Below, one piece after another: positions 33,051 to 43,180 of a stretch of 64,000 bases of DNA. The stretch is from contig NZ_JACARO010000008.1 of the NCBI RefSeq assembly GCF_013386585.1, positions 1 to 64,000 of the forward strand, in the 5' to 3' direction. Below the pieces are notes generated by a model. The model worked only from the letters and a program-made list of their open reading frames with translations. It searched no databases and was not told the origin of the DNA. The position numbers were made by a program, and so were the translations under genes. This DNA is from Pseudomonas sp. P7548 (GTDB taxonomy: Bacteria; Pseudomonadota; Gammaproteobacteria; Pseudomonadales; Pseudomonadaceae). Each line of letters opens with the position of its first letter. Position 1 is the stretch's first letter.

Positions 33051-35576
33051 GTGTTGAAGAAAACCCTGTTCCAGTTGCACTGGTTCTTCGGCATCACTGC
33101 CGGGCTGGTGCTGGCGTTGATGGGGATCACCGGGGCTGCGGTCTCGTTTCAGGATGAAATACTGCTGGCGCTCAACCCGACCGTGTTGAGTGTGCAAAAG
33201 CGCGAAGCCGGCGTACTGCCGCCTGCGGAGTTGGTGCGCAAGCTCGAAGCCACCGAAGGCAAGACCGTGTCGATGCTGTGGGTCGAAAGCGAAAGCGGCC
33301 ACGCCGCGCGCGTGTTCTTCACCCCGCCAGCCGGTGAGCGTCGCGGCCAGATGCGCTACTTCGACCCCTACACCGGCGACTACATGGGCGACGCCGTCGG
33401 CCAGGACGTGTTCGGCTTTATCTTGCAGTTGCACCGCTTCCTCGTCATGGGGGATACCGGCCGCCAGATCACCGGTGCCTGCACACTGATCCTGGTGTTC
33501 TTCTGCCTGTCGGGCCTGTACCTGCGCTGGCCGCGCCAAGTGACAAGCTGGCGCGCCTGGCTGACCCTGGACTGGCGCAAAAAAGGCCGCAGTTTCAATT
33601 GGGACCTGCACTCGGTATTCGGCACCTGGTGCCTGCTGGCCTATCTGTTGGCCGCACTGACCGGCCTGTATTGGTCCTACGATTGGTACAACCAAGGCGT
33701 GACGAAGCTCTTGTCGGACGCGCCACAAAATGAACGCATGCGCAAACGCGGTCCTCCGCCCGCAGGCCCGGCGCCGGTGGCCAACTACGACGCCATCTGG
33801 AGCAGCATCTACAGCAATGCCGGCCCTGGCTTGAGCGCCTACAACATCCGCATGCCAGCGGTCGCCGGCCAGCCGGCCACCGTCTACTACCTGCTCAAAG
33901 ACTCGCCCCATGACCGGGCGCTGAACCAGATCAACCTCGACCCGGCCAGCGGCGAGGTCAAATCCCACGACCGCTACGCCAGCAAGTCCCTGGGCTCCCG
34001 ACTGCTGACCAGCGTCTATGCGCTGCACACCGGCAGCTACTTCGGTTTGATTGGGCGCATCATCCTCACCATCAGCGCGCTGTGCATGCCGCTGTTCTTC
34101 ATTACCGGCTGGCTGCTCTACCTCGACCGCCGCCGCAAAAAGCGCCAGGTCCGCGATGCCCGCCAAGGCCTCGTCGCCAACAGCAGCGATGCGCCAGCCT
34201 GGTTGATCGGCTTCGCCAGCCAGAGCGGCTTTGCCGAGCAACTGGCCTGGCAGACCGCCGGGCAATTGCAGGCCGCCGGGCTACCGGTGAAGGTGCAGCC
34301 GTTGGGCAGCGTCAGCCGCGACGACCTGAGCCAGTCGCACCATGCGCTGTTCGTGGTCAGCACCTTCGGCGACGGCGAAGCCCCCGACAGCGCCCGTGGT
34401 TTCGAACGCAGCGTGCTCGGCCAGGACCTGTCCCTCAAGGGCCTGAACTACTCGGTACTGGCCCTGGGTGATCGCCAGTACGAACACTTCTGCGGCTTCG
34501 CCCGACGCCTGCATTTCTGGCTGACCCACCAAGGCGGCAACGCGTTGTTTGCGCCGGTGGAAGTCGACAGCGGCGACGCCGACGCCCTGCTCACCTGGCA
34601 ACAGCAACTGGGCCAACTCACCGGCCAGGCGCCCGCCGTGACCTGGCAAGCGGCGCCGTTCGAAAACTGGTCACTGAGCCAGCGCACGCTGCTCAACCGC
34701 GACAGTGTGGGTTCGGTCATCTACTTGCTGGGCCTCACACCGCCGTCGCCGCAAAACTGGTTGGCGGGTGACCTGGTGGAAGTCCTGCCACGCAACTGCC
34801 CGTGGGCCATCGAACACTTCCTCGAAGGCCTCGGCCTGGCGGGCGGTGACGGTGTGGTGATCGACGGGCTGGCGCAGTCCCTCAACCAGGCATTGGCGAC
34901 CCGGCAACTGCCAGAGAACCGCACCCATCTGGTCGGCCTGCATGCCCAGGCGCTGGTAAACGCGCTGGTGCCATTGGGCATGCGCGAATACTCCATCGCC
35001 TCGATTGCCAGCGACGGCGTGCTGGAGCTGATCGTGCGCCAGGAACGTCACCCCGACGGCAGCCTGGGCGTAGGGTCGGGCTGGCTGACGGAACACGCCG
35101 CGATCGGTTCGGGCATCAGCCTGCGCCTGCGCCGCAACAGTGGCTTCCACCTGCCAGAAGCACCGGTGCCGCTGATTCTACTGGGTAACGGCACTGGCCT
35201 GGCGGGCCTGCGCAGCTTGCTCAAGGCGCGCATCGCTGAGGGCCATACACGCAACTGGCTGCTGTTTGGCGAACGCAATATCAAGCACGACTTCCTGTGC
35301 CAGGACGAACTGCAAGGCTGGCTGGCCAGCGGTGACCTGGCGCTGCTGGACCTGGCGTTTTCTCGCGACCAGGAAGAAAAAATCTACGTGCAGGACCGCC
35401 TGCGCGAGTCGGCTGATGTGTTGCGCAAATGGATTGCCGACGGCGCCGCGATTTATGTGTGTGGCAGTCTGGAGGGGATGGCAACCGGCGTTGACCGGGC
35501 GCTGGTGGACATCCTGGGGAGCGAGGCGGTGGAGCGGTTGATCGAGCAAGGCCGTTATCGGCGCGACGTCTACTAA
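33051..35576 (+). CDS. piuB: PepSY-membrane / flavodoxin / FNR fusion reductase (PiuB-like)
   Basis: Fusion protein of 841 residues. Residues 1-375 are a PepSY-TM ferric-reductase-like part: [25 protein letters not shown], the haem-ligating histidines in [16 protein letters not shown] and [12 protein letters not shown], and a further membrane segment near 345-365 ([11 protein letters not shown] before it). Residues about 385-530 form a flavodoxin domain ([28 protein letters not shown]). Residues 545-841 are a ferredoxin-NADP reductase/sulfite-reductase-type domain ([35 protein letters not shown]) for FAD and NADPH. The design moves electrons from NADPH across the membrane, presumably to reduce ferric siderophore in the periplasm. 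The start is GTG at 33051 with GAGGCGGTCCGAC as ribosome site. Confidence 0.88.
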   Translation: MLKKTLFQLHWFFGITAGLVLALMGITGAAVSFQDEILLALNPTVLSVQKREAGVLPPAELVRKLEATEGKTVSMLWVESESGHAARVFFTPPAGERRGQMRYFDPYTGDYMGDAVGQDVFGFILQLHRFLVMGDTGRQITGACTLILVFFCLSGLYLRWPRQVTSWRAWLTLDWRKKGRSFNWDLHSVFGTWCLLAYLLAALTGLYWSYDWYNQGVTKLLSDAPQNERMRKRGPPPAGPAPVANYDAIWSSIYSNAGPGLSAYNIRMPAVAGQPATVYYLLKDSPHDRALNQINLDPASGEVKSHDRYASKSLGSRLLTSVYALHTGSYFGLIGRIILTISALCMPLFFITGWLLYLDRRRKKRQVRDARQGLVANSSDAPAWLIGFASQSGFAEQLAWQTAGQLQAAGLPVKVQPLGSVSRDDLSQSHHALFVVSTFGDGEAPDSARGFERSVLGQDLSLKGLNYSVLALGDRQYEHFCGFARRLHFWLTHQGGNALFAPVEVDSGDADALLTWQQQLGQLTGQAPAVTWQAAPFENWSLSQRTLLNRDSVGSVIYLLGLTPPSPQNWLAGDLVEVLPRNCPWAIEHFLEGLGLAGGDGVVIDGLAQSLNQALATRQLPENRTHLVGLHAQALVNALVPLGMREYSIASIASDGVLELIVRQERHPDGSLGVGSGWLTEHAAIGSGISLRLRRNSGFHLPEAPVPLILLGNGTGLAGLRSLLKARIAEGHTRNWLLFGERNIKHDFLCQDELQGWLASGDLALLDLAFSRDQEEKIYVQDRLRESADVLRKWIADGAAIYVCGSLEGMATGVDRALVDILGSEAVERLIEQGRYRRDVY

Positions 35577-35601
35577 GGACTCCCGGACGAAGACGTTCAA
35601 A

Positions 35602-35672
35602 TGTGGGAGCTGGCTTGTCTGCGATAGCGATGGTGAATTCACTATCGTCATCGCAGGCAAGCCAGCTCCCAC
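35602..35672. repeat. REPIN family C
   Basis: Imperfect inverse arms: TGTGGGAGCTGGCTTGTCTG from 35602 pairs with the stretch ending GCCAGCTCCCACC at 35672, with inner CACTATCG/CGATAGCG pairs. It lies between convergent piuB and the phosphatase gene. Confidence 0.82.
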
Positions 35673-35692
35673 CGTTTTGATCGTATTCCAAG

Positions 35693-37234
35693 TCAGGTGG
35701 GTTGCAGTTTTTGTTCGAACACCGAGACCCCATCCAGATCCCGCAATATCACGGTCAACTCCGCCGTCTGCCCATCAATCTGCACCTCGCCGAAAAACTG
35801 GAACCCGGCAAACGGTGAACTGTTCTGCACCGCAGGCGCTTTCTGGAACACCACCTCGGGCCCGAAGGTTTTATCCAGCACATTCGGCCCGAAACTCCCG
35901 GCGTTCAACGGCCCGGCGACAAACTCCCAGAACGGTTCAAAATCCTGGAAGGCCGCACGATCCGGGTGGTAATGGTGGGCCGCGCAGTAATGCACATCCG
36001 CCGTCAGCCACACGTGATTGCGCACGTTTTGTGCCCTTAAAAAGCCCAACAGTTCGGCCATTTCCAACTCACGCCCTTGGGGTGCACCCGGGTCGTTATT
36101 GGCGATGGCTTCCCAGCGCGGCACGCCCGGGCTGACCTCGCCGTCGGGCACGCCGAGGCCGATGGGCATGTCGGCGGCGATGACTTTCCACTGCGCCTGG
36201 GAGCCCTTGAGTTCGCGCTTGAGCCACTCCAATTGCTCACGCCCCATGAAGGGTTTTTCGCCGCCCAGGTTGTCATCGTTGGGCCCGCGATAGCTGCGCA
36301 TGTCCAGCACGAACACATCCAGCAGCGGGCCATAGCTGAGCTTGCGGTAAATGCGCCCGCCACCGTCGGCGGCCTGCCGGCGCATGGGGGAATATTCCAG
36401 CCAGGCCTGGCGCGCACGGCCGACCAGGGTGTTGATGTCCTTGGTCTGGTAGCGCTCGTCCAGTTGCTTGCTCGGCGACCAGTTGTTGACCACCTCATGG
36501 TCGTCCCACTGCCAGATCTGCGGCACCTCGGCGTTGAAGCGGCGCACGTTTTCGTCCATCAGGTTGTAGCGATAATTGCCGCGATACTCATCGAGGGTCT
36601 CAGCGACCTTGCTCTTGGCTTCGGTAGTGATATTGCGCCAGATGCGCCCGCCTTCCGTGGTGAGCTGCGCGGGCACCGGGCCGTCGGCGTAGATGGTGTC
36701 GCCGCTGTGGATAAAGAAGTCCGGCAGACGCAGGCGCATGGCTTCGTAGATGCGCATGCCACCGATATCCGGGTTAATGCCAAAGCCTTGGCCGACGGTG
36801 TCGCCGCTCCACACAAAGCGGATGTCGCGACGCTGCTGCGGCACGCTGCGCAGGTGGCCGAACCAGGGTTCGCTGGCGACACCGGTCTGGGCGTCTTCGA
36901 AGTGCACGCGATAGAAAATCGCCTGGTCGGCGGGCAAGCCGGTGAGTTCGACACGGGCGGTAAAGTCGGTGCGGGTGTCGGCCAGGGGCGAGATGAACCT
37001 GCGCGGGTTGCTGAACACGCTGCGGGTGTCCCACTCCACCACCATCCGCGCCGGGCGGTCGCTGCGGCTCCAGATCATGGCGCGGTCGCCCAGCAGGTCG
37101 CCGGACTGCACACCGTCGGTGAGTTGCGGCCGGTCTTTCACCGAAGCGATCACCGCCGGCGCCAGGCCCGGCAGCAACAGGCCAGCGCCGACGGCTTGCA
37201 TCACGCGGCGGCGGCCGAGGTCGAAGTGGCTCAT
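35693..37234 (-). CDS. phoD: Tat-exported alkaline phosphatase D (PhoD) family phosphodiesterase/phosphatase
   Basis: Periplasmic or secreted metallophosphatase of 513 residues. The N-terminus MSHFDLGRRRVMQAVGAGLLLPGLAPA is a twin-arginine signal, which suggests folded export with bound metals. A PhoD-type N-terminal Ig-like part (VQSGDLLGDRAMIWSRSDRPARMVVEWD) is followed by the metallophosphatase core: FVWSGDTVGQG, FFIHSGDTIYADG, QIWQWDDHEVVNNW and HVWLTADVHYCAAHHYHPDR. PhoD releases phosphate from phosphoesters under phosphate limitation (family). I see no clear Pho box upstream. The ATG at 37234 follows AGAGGGAACCTGC. Confidence 0.9.
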   Translation of the reverse strand: MSHFDLGRRRVMQAVGAGLLLPGLAPAVIASVKDRPQLTDGVQSGDLLGDRAMIWSRSDRPARMVVEWDTRSVFSNPRRFISPLADTRTDFTARVELTGLPADQAIFYRVHFEDAQTGVASEPWFGHLRSVPQQRRDIRFVWSGDTVGQGFGINPDIGGMRIYEAMRLRLPDFFIHSGDTIYADGPVPAQLTTEGGRIWRNITTEAKSKVAETLDEYRGNYRYNLMDENVRRFNAEVPQIWQWDDHEVVNNWSPSKQLDERYQTKDINTLVGRARQAWLEYSPMRRQAADGGGRIYRKLSYGPLLDVFVLDMRSYRGPNDDNLGGEKPFMGREQLEWLKRELKGSQAQWKVIAADMPIGLGVPDGEVSPGVPRWEAIANNDPGAPQGRELEMAELLGFLRAQNVRNHVWLTADVHYCAAHHYHPDRAAFQDFEPFWEFVAGPLNAGSFGPNVLDKTFGPEVVFQKAPAVQNSSPFAGFQFFGEVQIDGQTAELTVILRDLDGVSVFEQKLQPT

Positions 37235-37298
37235 GCAGGTTCCCTCTTGAGCGTCAAAAGGAAACTAAACCACGCGGGGATGAAAACCAGATGACACT

Positions 37299-37388
37299 TG
37301 TAGGAGCCCGCTTGCCGGCGATGGCGGCTAATCAAACAACACTGATGTTGAATGTCAGTCAGTCATCGCAGGCAAGCCAGCTCCCACA
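37299..37388. repeat. Chimeric REP doublet
   Basis: The left half (37299-37320) carries the TGTAGGAGCCCGCTTGCCGG form, the right half (37363-37388) the GCAGGCAAGCCAGCTCCCACA form. The arms pair imperfectly and seem to come from two REP families. It lies between the phosphatase gene and fruA. Confidence 0.7.
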
Positions 37389-37391
37389 TTT

Positions 37392-39095
37392 TTAGACCGT
37401 GACCAACAGTGGTTCTGCGTCCGGGCGCTTGATCAGCGCATACACCAAACCGGTCAGCAGGCTACCGGCGACAATCGCCAGCAGGTACAGCAGCGCATGG
37501 TTCATCGCATTCGGGATGACCAGCACGAATAACCCACCGTGGGGCGCCGCCAGCTTGCAGCCAAAATACATCGACAAGGCGCCGGTCAACGCGCCACCGG
37601 CGATGCTGGCCGGGATCACCCGCAACGGGTCCTTGGCCGCAAACGGGATCGCACCCTCGGAGATAAAACACAGCCCGAGAATCATCGCCGCCTTGCCCGC
37701 TTCGCGCTCAGTCTGGGCAAACTTGCGTCGCGCCAGGAACGTGGCGATGCCCATGCCGATCGGTGGCACCATGCCTGCGGCCATTGTCGCGGCCATCGGT
37801 GCACCGCTCTGTGCCGCCAGCAGGCCGACGGAAAACGCATAGGCCGCCTTGTTGATCGGGCCGCCCAGGTCGACACACATCATGCCGCCCAACAGGATGC
37901 CCAGCAGCACTGCGTTGGTGGTGCCCATGGTGCTGAGGAAATCCGTCAGCCCCGTGAGCATGCGCGCCACCGGTGGGCCCACCAGGTAGATCATCGCGAG
38001 GCCAGTGAACAGGCTCGCCAGCAACGGAATGATCAGGATCGGCTTGAGCGCCTCCAGGCTCTGGGGCAATTGCACCGCACGGGTGATCAACTTGACGCAG
38101 TAACCGGCCAGGAAACCGGCGAGGATGCCACCGATAAACCCGGCCCCCAACGTCCCCGCCAGCAGCCCGCCGATCATGCCGGGGGCAATGCCTGGGCGGT
38201 CGGCAATCGAGTAGGCGATGTAGCCTGCCAGCAACGGCACCATCAGCATGAACGCGCGATCACCCACGGTTTTCAGCGCCGCCGCGAGCGTGCCTTCCTG
38301 TTCGAAGGCGTGAATACCGAACACGAACGACAACGCGATCAACAAACCGCCCGCCACCACCATCGGCAACATGAACGACACGCCGGTGAGCAGGTGTTTG
38401 TACACACCGGTTTTTTCCGACTTGGCCACCGCTGCACTGCCGGTGCTTTCCACCGCGCCTTCGGCCAACGCTTTTTTCAGCGTCGCTTCGGATTGCTTGA
38501 GGGCGATGCCCGTGCCGCAACGGTAAATTTTCTTACCGGCAAACCGCTCGGTGGCCACCTCGATGTCCGCCGCCAACAGCACCACGTCGGCGTCGGTAAT
38601 CGCTTGCGCGCTCAACGGTGTGCGCGCACCCACCGAACCCTGGGTCTCGACCTGCAGGTCGTAGCCCAGGCGCTTGGCGGCTTGCTGCAAGGCTTCGGCG
38701 GCCATGAAGGTGTGCGCCACCCCGGTCGGGCAGGCAGTGATCGCGACGATGCGCGGTGCGATCCTGGCGGTTGCTTCAGTGGCGACGTACACCTGCGCCT
38801 CTTCGGCGCCCCGCCGCAAGATCGCCTCGACGTCCGCCAGTGCCTGGGCCGGCGTGCTCTGGAACACGCGCTTGCCGACAAACCGCTGCATGTCCACCGG
38901 GGTGCTGCTGACCAGCAACACCCACTCGGCGGCGTCGAGGGTGGCCTGGGACAACTGGCGCTCGGGGCGCTGCCCATCCACCACTTCGACGCTGGTGCTC
39001 CAGCCTTGGCGTTGCGCGGCAGCGTCCAACAAGCGGGCGCACAGCACACTGGTGACCATGCCGTTCGGGCAGGCGGTAACAATGGCTAACTTCAT
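37392..39095 (-). CDS. fruA: PTS fructose-specific enzyme IIB'BC
   Basis: Fructose permease of 567 residues that phosphorylates fructose to fructose 1-phosphate during uptake. Two IIB modules are present: a first one with TACPNGMVTS (Cys9) that has lost the usual motif and is probably IIB', and the active one with ITACPTGVAHTFMAAEAL (Cys122). Then comes the IIC membrane domain with about nine helices (from MLPMVVAGGLLIALSFVFG to LLYLLAIVAGSLLTGLVYAL). The start at 39095 (ATG) follows AGAGGGTTTGTG; the GTG one codon earlier is possible. It is the last gene of fruB-fruK-fruA. Confidence 0.94.
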   Translation of the reverse strand: MKLAIVTACPNGMVTSVLCARLLDAAAQRQGWSTSVEVVDGQRPERQLSQATLDAAEWVLLVSSTPVDMQRFVGKRVFQSTPAQALADVEAILRRGAEEAQVYVATEATARIAPRIVAITACPTGVAHTFMAAEALQQAAKRLGYDLQVETQGSVGARTPLSAQAITDADVVLLAADIEVATERFAGKKIYRCGTGIALKQSEATLKKALAEGAVESTGSAAVAKSEKTGVYKHLLTGVSFMLPMVVAGGLLIALSFVFGIHAFEQEGTLAAALKTVGDRAFMLMVPLLAGYIAYSIADRPGIAPGMIGGLLAGTLGAGFIGGILAGFLAGYCVKLITRAVQLPQSLEALKPILIIPLLASLFTGLAMIYLVGPPVARMLTGLTDFLSTMGTTNAVLLGILLGGMMCVDLGGPINKAAYAFSVGLLAAQSGAPMAATMAAGMVPPIGMGIATFLARRKFAQTEREAGKAAMILGLCFISEGAIPFAAKDPLRVIPASIAGGALTGALSMYFGCKLAAPHGGLFVLVIPNAMNHALLYLLAIVAGSLLTGLVYALIKRPDAEPLLVTV

Positions 39096-39106
39096 CACAA
39101 ACCCTC

Positions 39107-40027
39107 TTATTGTTCTGTGAGCGCACGCACGTGGACGCCGCTTTCGAGACGCGCCAACTGCGCGTCATCGTTGATGCCGAAACCGATCTGCGTCACCGCC
39201 ATTGCGGCAATGGCCGTGGCGCGGCGCAAGGTCTGCTCGGGCGCTTCGCCAGCGAGCAAGCCGTGAAGCATCCCGGCCAACAACGAATCGCCCGCGCCCA
39301 CGGTACTCGCGACCGTGACCTTTGGTGGCGTGGCATGCAGCGCGGTCTGCGGGCTGTACCAGGTCACGCCCGCCGCACCATCGGAGACCACCACATGCTC
39401 CACGCCCTGCTGATGCAGACGATGGATAGCGCCTGTGGCATTGCCAAGAACCTCGGCCAGTTCTTCGGTGTTGGGCTTGACCAGCCACGGGCCCGCCTGC
39501 AAGCCGGTGCGCAAGGCTTCGCCACTGGTGTCCAGGGCAACTTTCAACCCCAGGCTTTTCAGTTGTTCGAGCATTTCTTGAAACCATTGCGGACTGACGC
39601 CGCGCGGCAAGCTGCCGGCCACCACCACGGCATCGAATTCCGGGCCGATGATCGCGATCATCTTGAGCAATTCCTTTTGCGCCCGCTCACTCACCAGCGG
39701 CCCCGGCGCATTGATGTCGGTAACGCGCCCCTCCCGCTCGGCAATCTTGATATTGCTGCGTGTCTCACCCGGCACACGAATAAACGCATCGCCAAACCCA
39801 CGACGGGCAATCAACGCGTCGAAAGCCTGGGGGTTTTCCTCACCGAGAAAGCCGCCCACGCTCACCTGATGGCCTAGATCGGCCAGCACCTGCGCCACGT
39901 TCACGCCCTTGCCGGCGGCATGGGTCAGCAGGGTTTCGCTGCGATTGACTTCACCCGGTTCCAGGTGTGCCAAGCGGACAGTAAGGTCCAACGCCGGGTT
40001 CAGCGTCAGGGTCAAAATCCTTGCCAT
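39107..40027 (-). CDS. fruK: 1-phosphofructokinase
   Basis: PfkB-family sugar kinase of 306 residues that converts fructose 1-phosphate to fructose 1,6-bisphosphate. The opening LTLTLNPALDLTV and the AGKGVNVAQVLADLG substrate motif are typical of FruK. The C-terminal signature TVGAGDSLLAGML contains the catalytic Asp. The ATG directly abuts the fruB stop (no gap), and fruA follows after 11 bases, so the three are translated from one mRNA. Confidence 0.96.
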   Translation of the reverse strand: MARILTLTLNPALDLTVRLAHLEPGEVNRSETLLTHAAGKGVNVAQVLADLGHQVSVGGFLGEENPQAFDALIARRGFGDAFIRVPGETRSNIKIAEREGRVTDINAPGPLVSERAQKELLKMIAIIGPEFDAVVVAGSLPRGVSPQWFQEMLEQLKSLGLKVALDTSGEALRTGLQAGPWLVKPNTEELAEVLGNATGAIHRLHQQGVEHVVVSDGAAGVTWYSPQTALHATPPKVTVASTVGAGDSLLAGMLHGLLAGEAPEQTLRRATAIAAMAVTQIGFGINDDAQLARLESGVHVRALTEQ

Positions 40028-42886
40028 TTACACGGCCTCCACAAGGGCACGCACGTCGGCGGGCGAACCCGCAGCCAGTGCCTTTTGTGCCAGGCCCTGG
40101 GCCTCGCTCAGACTGAATTCACGTACCCGCGCCTTCACTTCAGGAATGCTGCGGGCCGACACACTCAACTCATCCACCCCCAGGCCCACCAGCACCGGCA
40201 CCGCCAACGGGTCTGCCGCCAGCTCGCCACACACCCCCACCCATTTGCCATGGGCGTGGGCGGCCCGCACGGTGATGTCGATCAGTTGCAACACCGCCGG
40301 GTGCAGGCCATCGGCCTGGGCGGACAAGGTCGGGTGGCCACGGTCGATGGCCAGGGTGTATTGGGTCAGGTCGTTGGTGCCGACGCTGAAAAAGTCGACT
40401 TCCTTGGCCAGCACCGGAGCAAGCAAGGCGGCGGACGGCACTTCGATCATGATGCCCAGTTGCAGGTCGGCCACCGGGATTTCCAGGCGCAGGCGCTCGG
40501 TCATGTCACGGGCTGCGCGCCACTCGTCCACGCTGCCAACCATGGGGAACATGATACGTAGTGGGCGGTTGTCGGCCGAGCGCAGCAGCGCACGCAATTG
40601 CGCTTCCATGATCTGGGGACGCTGCAAGGTCAGGCGAATGCCACGCACGCCGAGGAACGGGTTTTCCTCCTGGGCGATGGGCCAGTAAGGCAGCGGCTTG
40701 TCACCGCCGACGTCGAGGGTGCGCACCACCAACGGGCGACCGTCAAGGCCGTCGAGTACGCGGCGGTACTCGGCTTCCTGGGTGGCTTCATCCGGTGCTT
40801 GCGGGTGGGCCATGAAAATCAGCTCGGTGCGCAGCAGGCCGATCCCTTCGGCGCCCTGCTCCACGGCACTGGCGACGCCGGCGCTTTCGCCGATGTTGGC
40901 GAATACTTCCACGGCGTGGCCGTCGCGGGTCATGGCCGGCTCATGGCGTTGGGCCGAAGCGGCTTGCAAGCGTTGTTCGCGGGTATCGCGCTCGACGGTG
41001 GCGCGTTGCAGGGTCGCGGCGTCGGCGTCCACGTGCAGGCGACCGCGTTGGCCATCGAGCAATAAGGGAGTACCGGGAGCCAGCAGCAATACCGCAGAAC
41101 CTGCGCCCACCAAAGCAGGAATGCCCAGGGCACGCGCAACAATGGCGCTGTGGGCCGTGGCGCCGCCACGGGCCGTGAGGATGCCGGCCACACGGGCCGG
41201 GTCCAGGCGCGCAACATCGGACGGGCCGACTTCATCCATCACCAGGATGTAGGGCTGGCTGGGCTCCCGGACGCTTTCGACACCGCACAATTGCGCCAAC
41301 ACACGCCGACCGATGTCACGCAGGTCGGCGGCACGCTCGGCGAGCAAGGCATCCTGCAGCGACTCCTGCTGTTTGGCGGCGGCCTCGATCACGCTCATCC
41401 AGGCGGCTTCGGCGCTTTCACCCTGCTTGAGACGAGTGTCGACTTCGTCGGTGAGTTCCGGGTCGTCGAGCATCTCTTGGTGCGTGATGAAAATTTCGCG
41501 GATGGCTTTGGCTGGGCTGCGTTCGATCAGCCCCTGAATGTCACGGCGCACGTCGGCCAGCGCGTCTTGCAGGCGCTGACGCTCAATGGAGGAAGACTCG
41601 CCGCGCAACGGGTAATCGAACACCTGCTGGACCTGGACGTGCGCCGGGCCGATGGCAATGCCCGGCGCGGCGGCGATCGCCTGAATCTGGCTGCCGGACA
41701 CTGGGGCGCTGATCACGGGCTCGCTATCAACGGTTGCAGGCTGCGCGCTGGCCGTCGGCAACGGCTCGACCTCTTCACCCAACCCCGCTTCAACCGCTGC
41801 CAACAGGGCGGGCAACGCATCACCGGCAATCGAGGGTTCGGCAACAAATTCCAGCACCTGGCCGCGACGTGCGCCGAGGCTGAGCAACTTGCTCAGGCTT
41901 TTCACCGACACGGCGCCCACCGGGCCATCGATGACGCGCACCCGCAAATCACCGTCAAAATGCTTCGCCAACTGCGCCAGCACCTTCGCCGGCCGAGCAT
42001 GCAGGCCGTGGGCGTTGGCCAGGGTAATGCGCGCGCTGGGCCAATCGGCAGGCAGCTCGCCCCCGAGTACTTCGAGCACGGCACGGCTGCTGGTGGCGCG
42101 GCCCAGTTCCTGGCCGCGACCTTCAATCAGCAAGGCGCACAGGCGTTCAAGCAACGCTTGGTGTGCCTCGCCGAGGCTGGCCAGGCAGAACAACCCATTA
42201 AGGGGCTGGCCGAGGTAACGCATGGGTTTGTCGGGGGTGACGAAGGCAAGGCCAGGGCGCTTCACCGTCTGTTCGCTGTGCAGCCACCAGAGGCCGTCCC
42301 CCAGGGGCAGGGCGTCGACTTGCTGCAAGACGGCGGCAAAACCATTGCTCACACAATCGGCCTGGCGCAGCAGGCGTGCGCCGCGCCACACCAGTTCTTC
42401 GAAATCATCGGCGGACACGCCCAGGCTGATCATCTGTGCATCCAGCGCCAGTTCCTGTGGCGCGCCTTGCAGCAGTTTCAGCAAGGCTTCGGCGGAACCG
42501 GCGCGACGCAGCGCCTGGCCCAGGTCGGTTTCACCGAGGGCGCGGGTAAGCAGTTGCAGCAGGCGCAGGTGTTCGTCGGATTTGGCGGCAATGCCGATGG
42601 CCAGGTAGACGATCTGGCCGTCACCCCAGTCCACCCCTTCGGGGAACTGAAGCAGGCGCACGCCGGTGGAGAACACCTGGTCGCGGGTTTCGGGGGTACC
42701 GTGGGGAATGGCGATGCCTTGGCCGAGAAAGGTCGAGCCTTGGGCTTCACGGGCCTGCAACCCGCTGAGGTAACCCTCGGCGACCAGGCCGTCGGCCACC
42801 AGTTTGTCAGCGAGCAGGTGCAAGGCAGCAGATTTATCCACAGCCAGCTGGCCCATGGAAATCTGCTCTACAGTGAGCTCAAGCAT
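40028..42886 (-). CDS. fruB: PTS fructose multiphosphoryl transfer protein (EIIA-HPr-EI)
   Basis: Cytoplasmic phosphotransfer chain in a single 952-residue polypeptide. EIIA-Fru covers about 1-145 with phospho-His62 in IAIPHGTPETR. A linker module follows to about 285, then HPr with His296 in ANAHGLHARPAKVL, then enzyme I from about 410 with His579 in GGATAHSAIVARALG and the PEP-binding part (LRTELIFMAHPQAP, MIEVPSAALLAP, GTNDLTQYTLAIDRG) to the end. It takes phosphate from PEP to FruA. Start ATG with CTAGGAGAACAGC. A Cra/FruR operator lies about 140 bases upstream. It forms an operon with fruK and fruA. Confidence 0.95.
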   Translation of the reverse strand: MLELTVEQISMGQLAVDKSAALHLLADKLVADGLVAEGYLSGLQAREAQGSTFLGQGIAIPHGTPETRDQVFSTGVRLLQFPEGVDWGDGQIVYLAIGIAAKSDEHLRLLQLLTRALGETDLGQALRRAGSAEALLKLLQGAPQELALDAQMISLGVSADDFEELVWRGARLLRQADCVSNGFAAVLQQVDALPLGDGLWWLHSEQTVKRPGLAFVTPDKPMRYLGQPLNGLFCLASLGEAHQALLERLCALLIEGRGQELGRATSSRAVLEVLGGELPADWPSARITLANAHGLHARPAKVLAQLAKHFDGDLRVRVIDGPVGAVSVKSLSKLLSLGARRGQVLEFVAEPSIAGDALPALLAAVEAGLGEEVEPLPTASAQPATVDSEPVISAPVSGSQIQAIAAAPGIAIGPAHVQVQQVFDYPLRGESSSIERQRLQDALADVRRDIQGLIERSPAKAIREIFITHQEMLDDPELTDEVDTRLKQGESAEAAWMSVIEAAAKQQESLQDALLAERAADLRDIGRRVLAQLCGVESVREPSQPYILVMDEVGPSDVARLDPARVAGILTARGGATAHSAIVARALGIPALVGAGSAVLLLAPGTPLLLDGQRGRLHVDADAATLQRATVERDTREQRLQAASAQRHEPAMTRDGHAVEVFANIGESAGVASAVEQGAEGIGLLRTELIFMAHPQAPDEATQEAEYRRVLDGLDGRPLVVRTLDVGGDKPLPYWPIAQEENPFLGVRGIRLTLQRPQIMEAQLRALLRSADNRPLRIMFPMVGSVDEWRAARDMTERLRLEIPVADLQLGIMIEVPSAALLAPVLAKEVDFFSVGTNDLTQYTLAIDRGHPTLSAQADGLHPAVLQLIDITVRAAHAHGKWVGVCGELAADPLAVPVLVGLGVDELSVSARSIPEVKARVREFSLSEAQGLAQKALAAGSPADVRALVEAV

Positions 42887-43023
42887 GCTGTTCTCCTAGT
42901 TAGTGCGAGGGGTGCACTAGGTATTGTTTTGAATAAATCAGCCTACAGGTGTTCAAAAATAACTGACTGAGTGGTCAATTGGCAGTAGCCACTTAGTCAC
43001 GAACGTCGTAAAAATACGCCAGC

Positions 43024-43035
43024 TGAAACGTTTAA
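43024..43035. promoter_or_regulatory. FruR/Cra operator in fruB-fruR divergent region
   Basis: TGAAACGTTTAA is the exact inverse complement of TTAAACGTTTCA, the operator described for P. putida Cra upstream of fruB. It sits 138 bases from the fruB start and 146 from the fruR start, between the divergent genes. Repression relieved by fructose 1-phosphate is the known logic. Confidence 0.85.
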
Positions 43036-43180
43036 TCTAGAATTTATGGCAGATTACGCGCTAATTGAGCATCCTTGAAGAACCACTCGGCGCTTGAGCC
43101 CAGACGTTAGTCGTGTGCAGGAATCGGTTACGATTGGACAAAATGTCGGGGCAAGCTCTAAAAAACAAGGAAATCCCGGT

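Noticed and set aside
37539..39089. Long frame antisense to fruA, and a similar one at 41150-42970 antisense to fruB
   Set aside because: Shadows of the fru genes; repetitive His/Gln/Arg content and no start signal.
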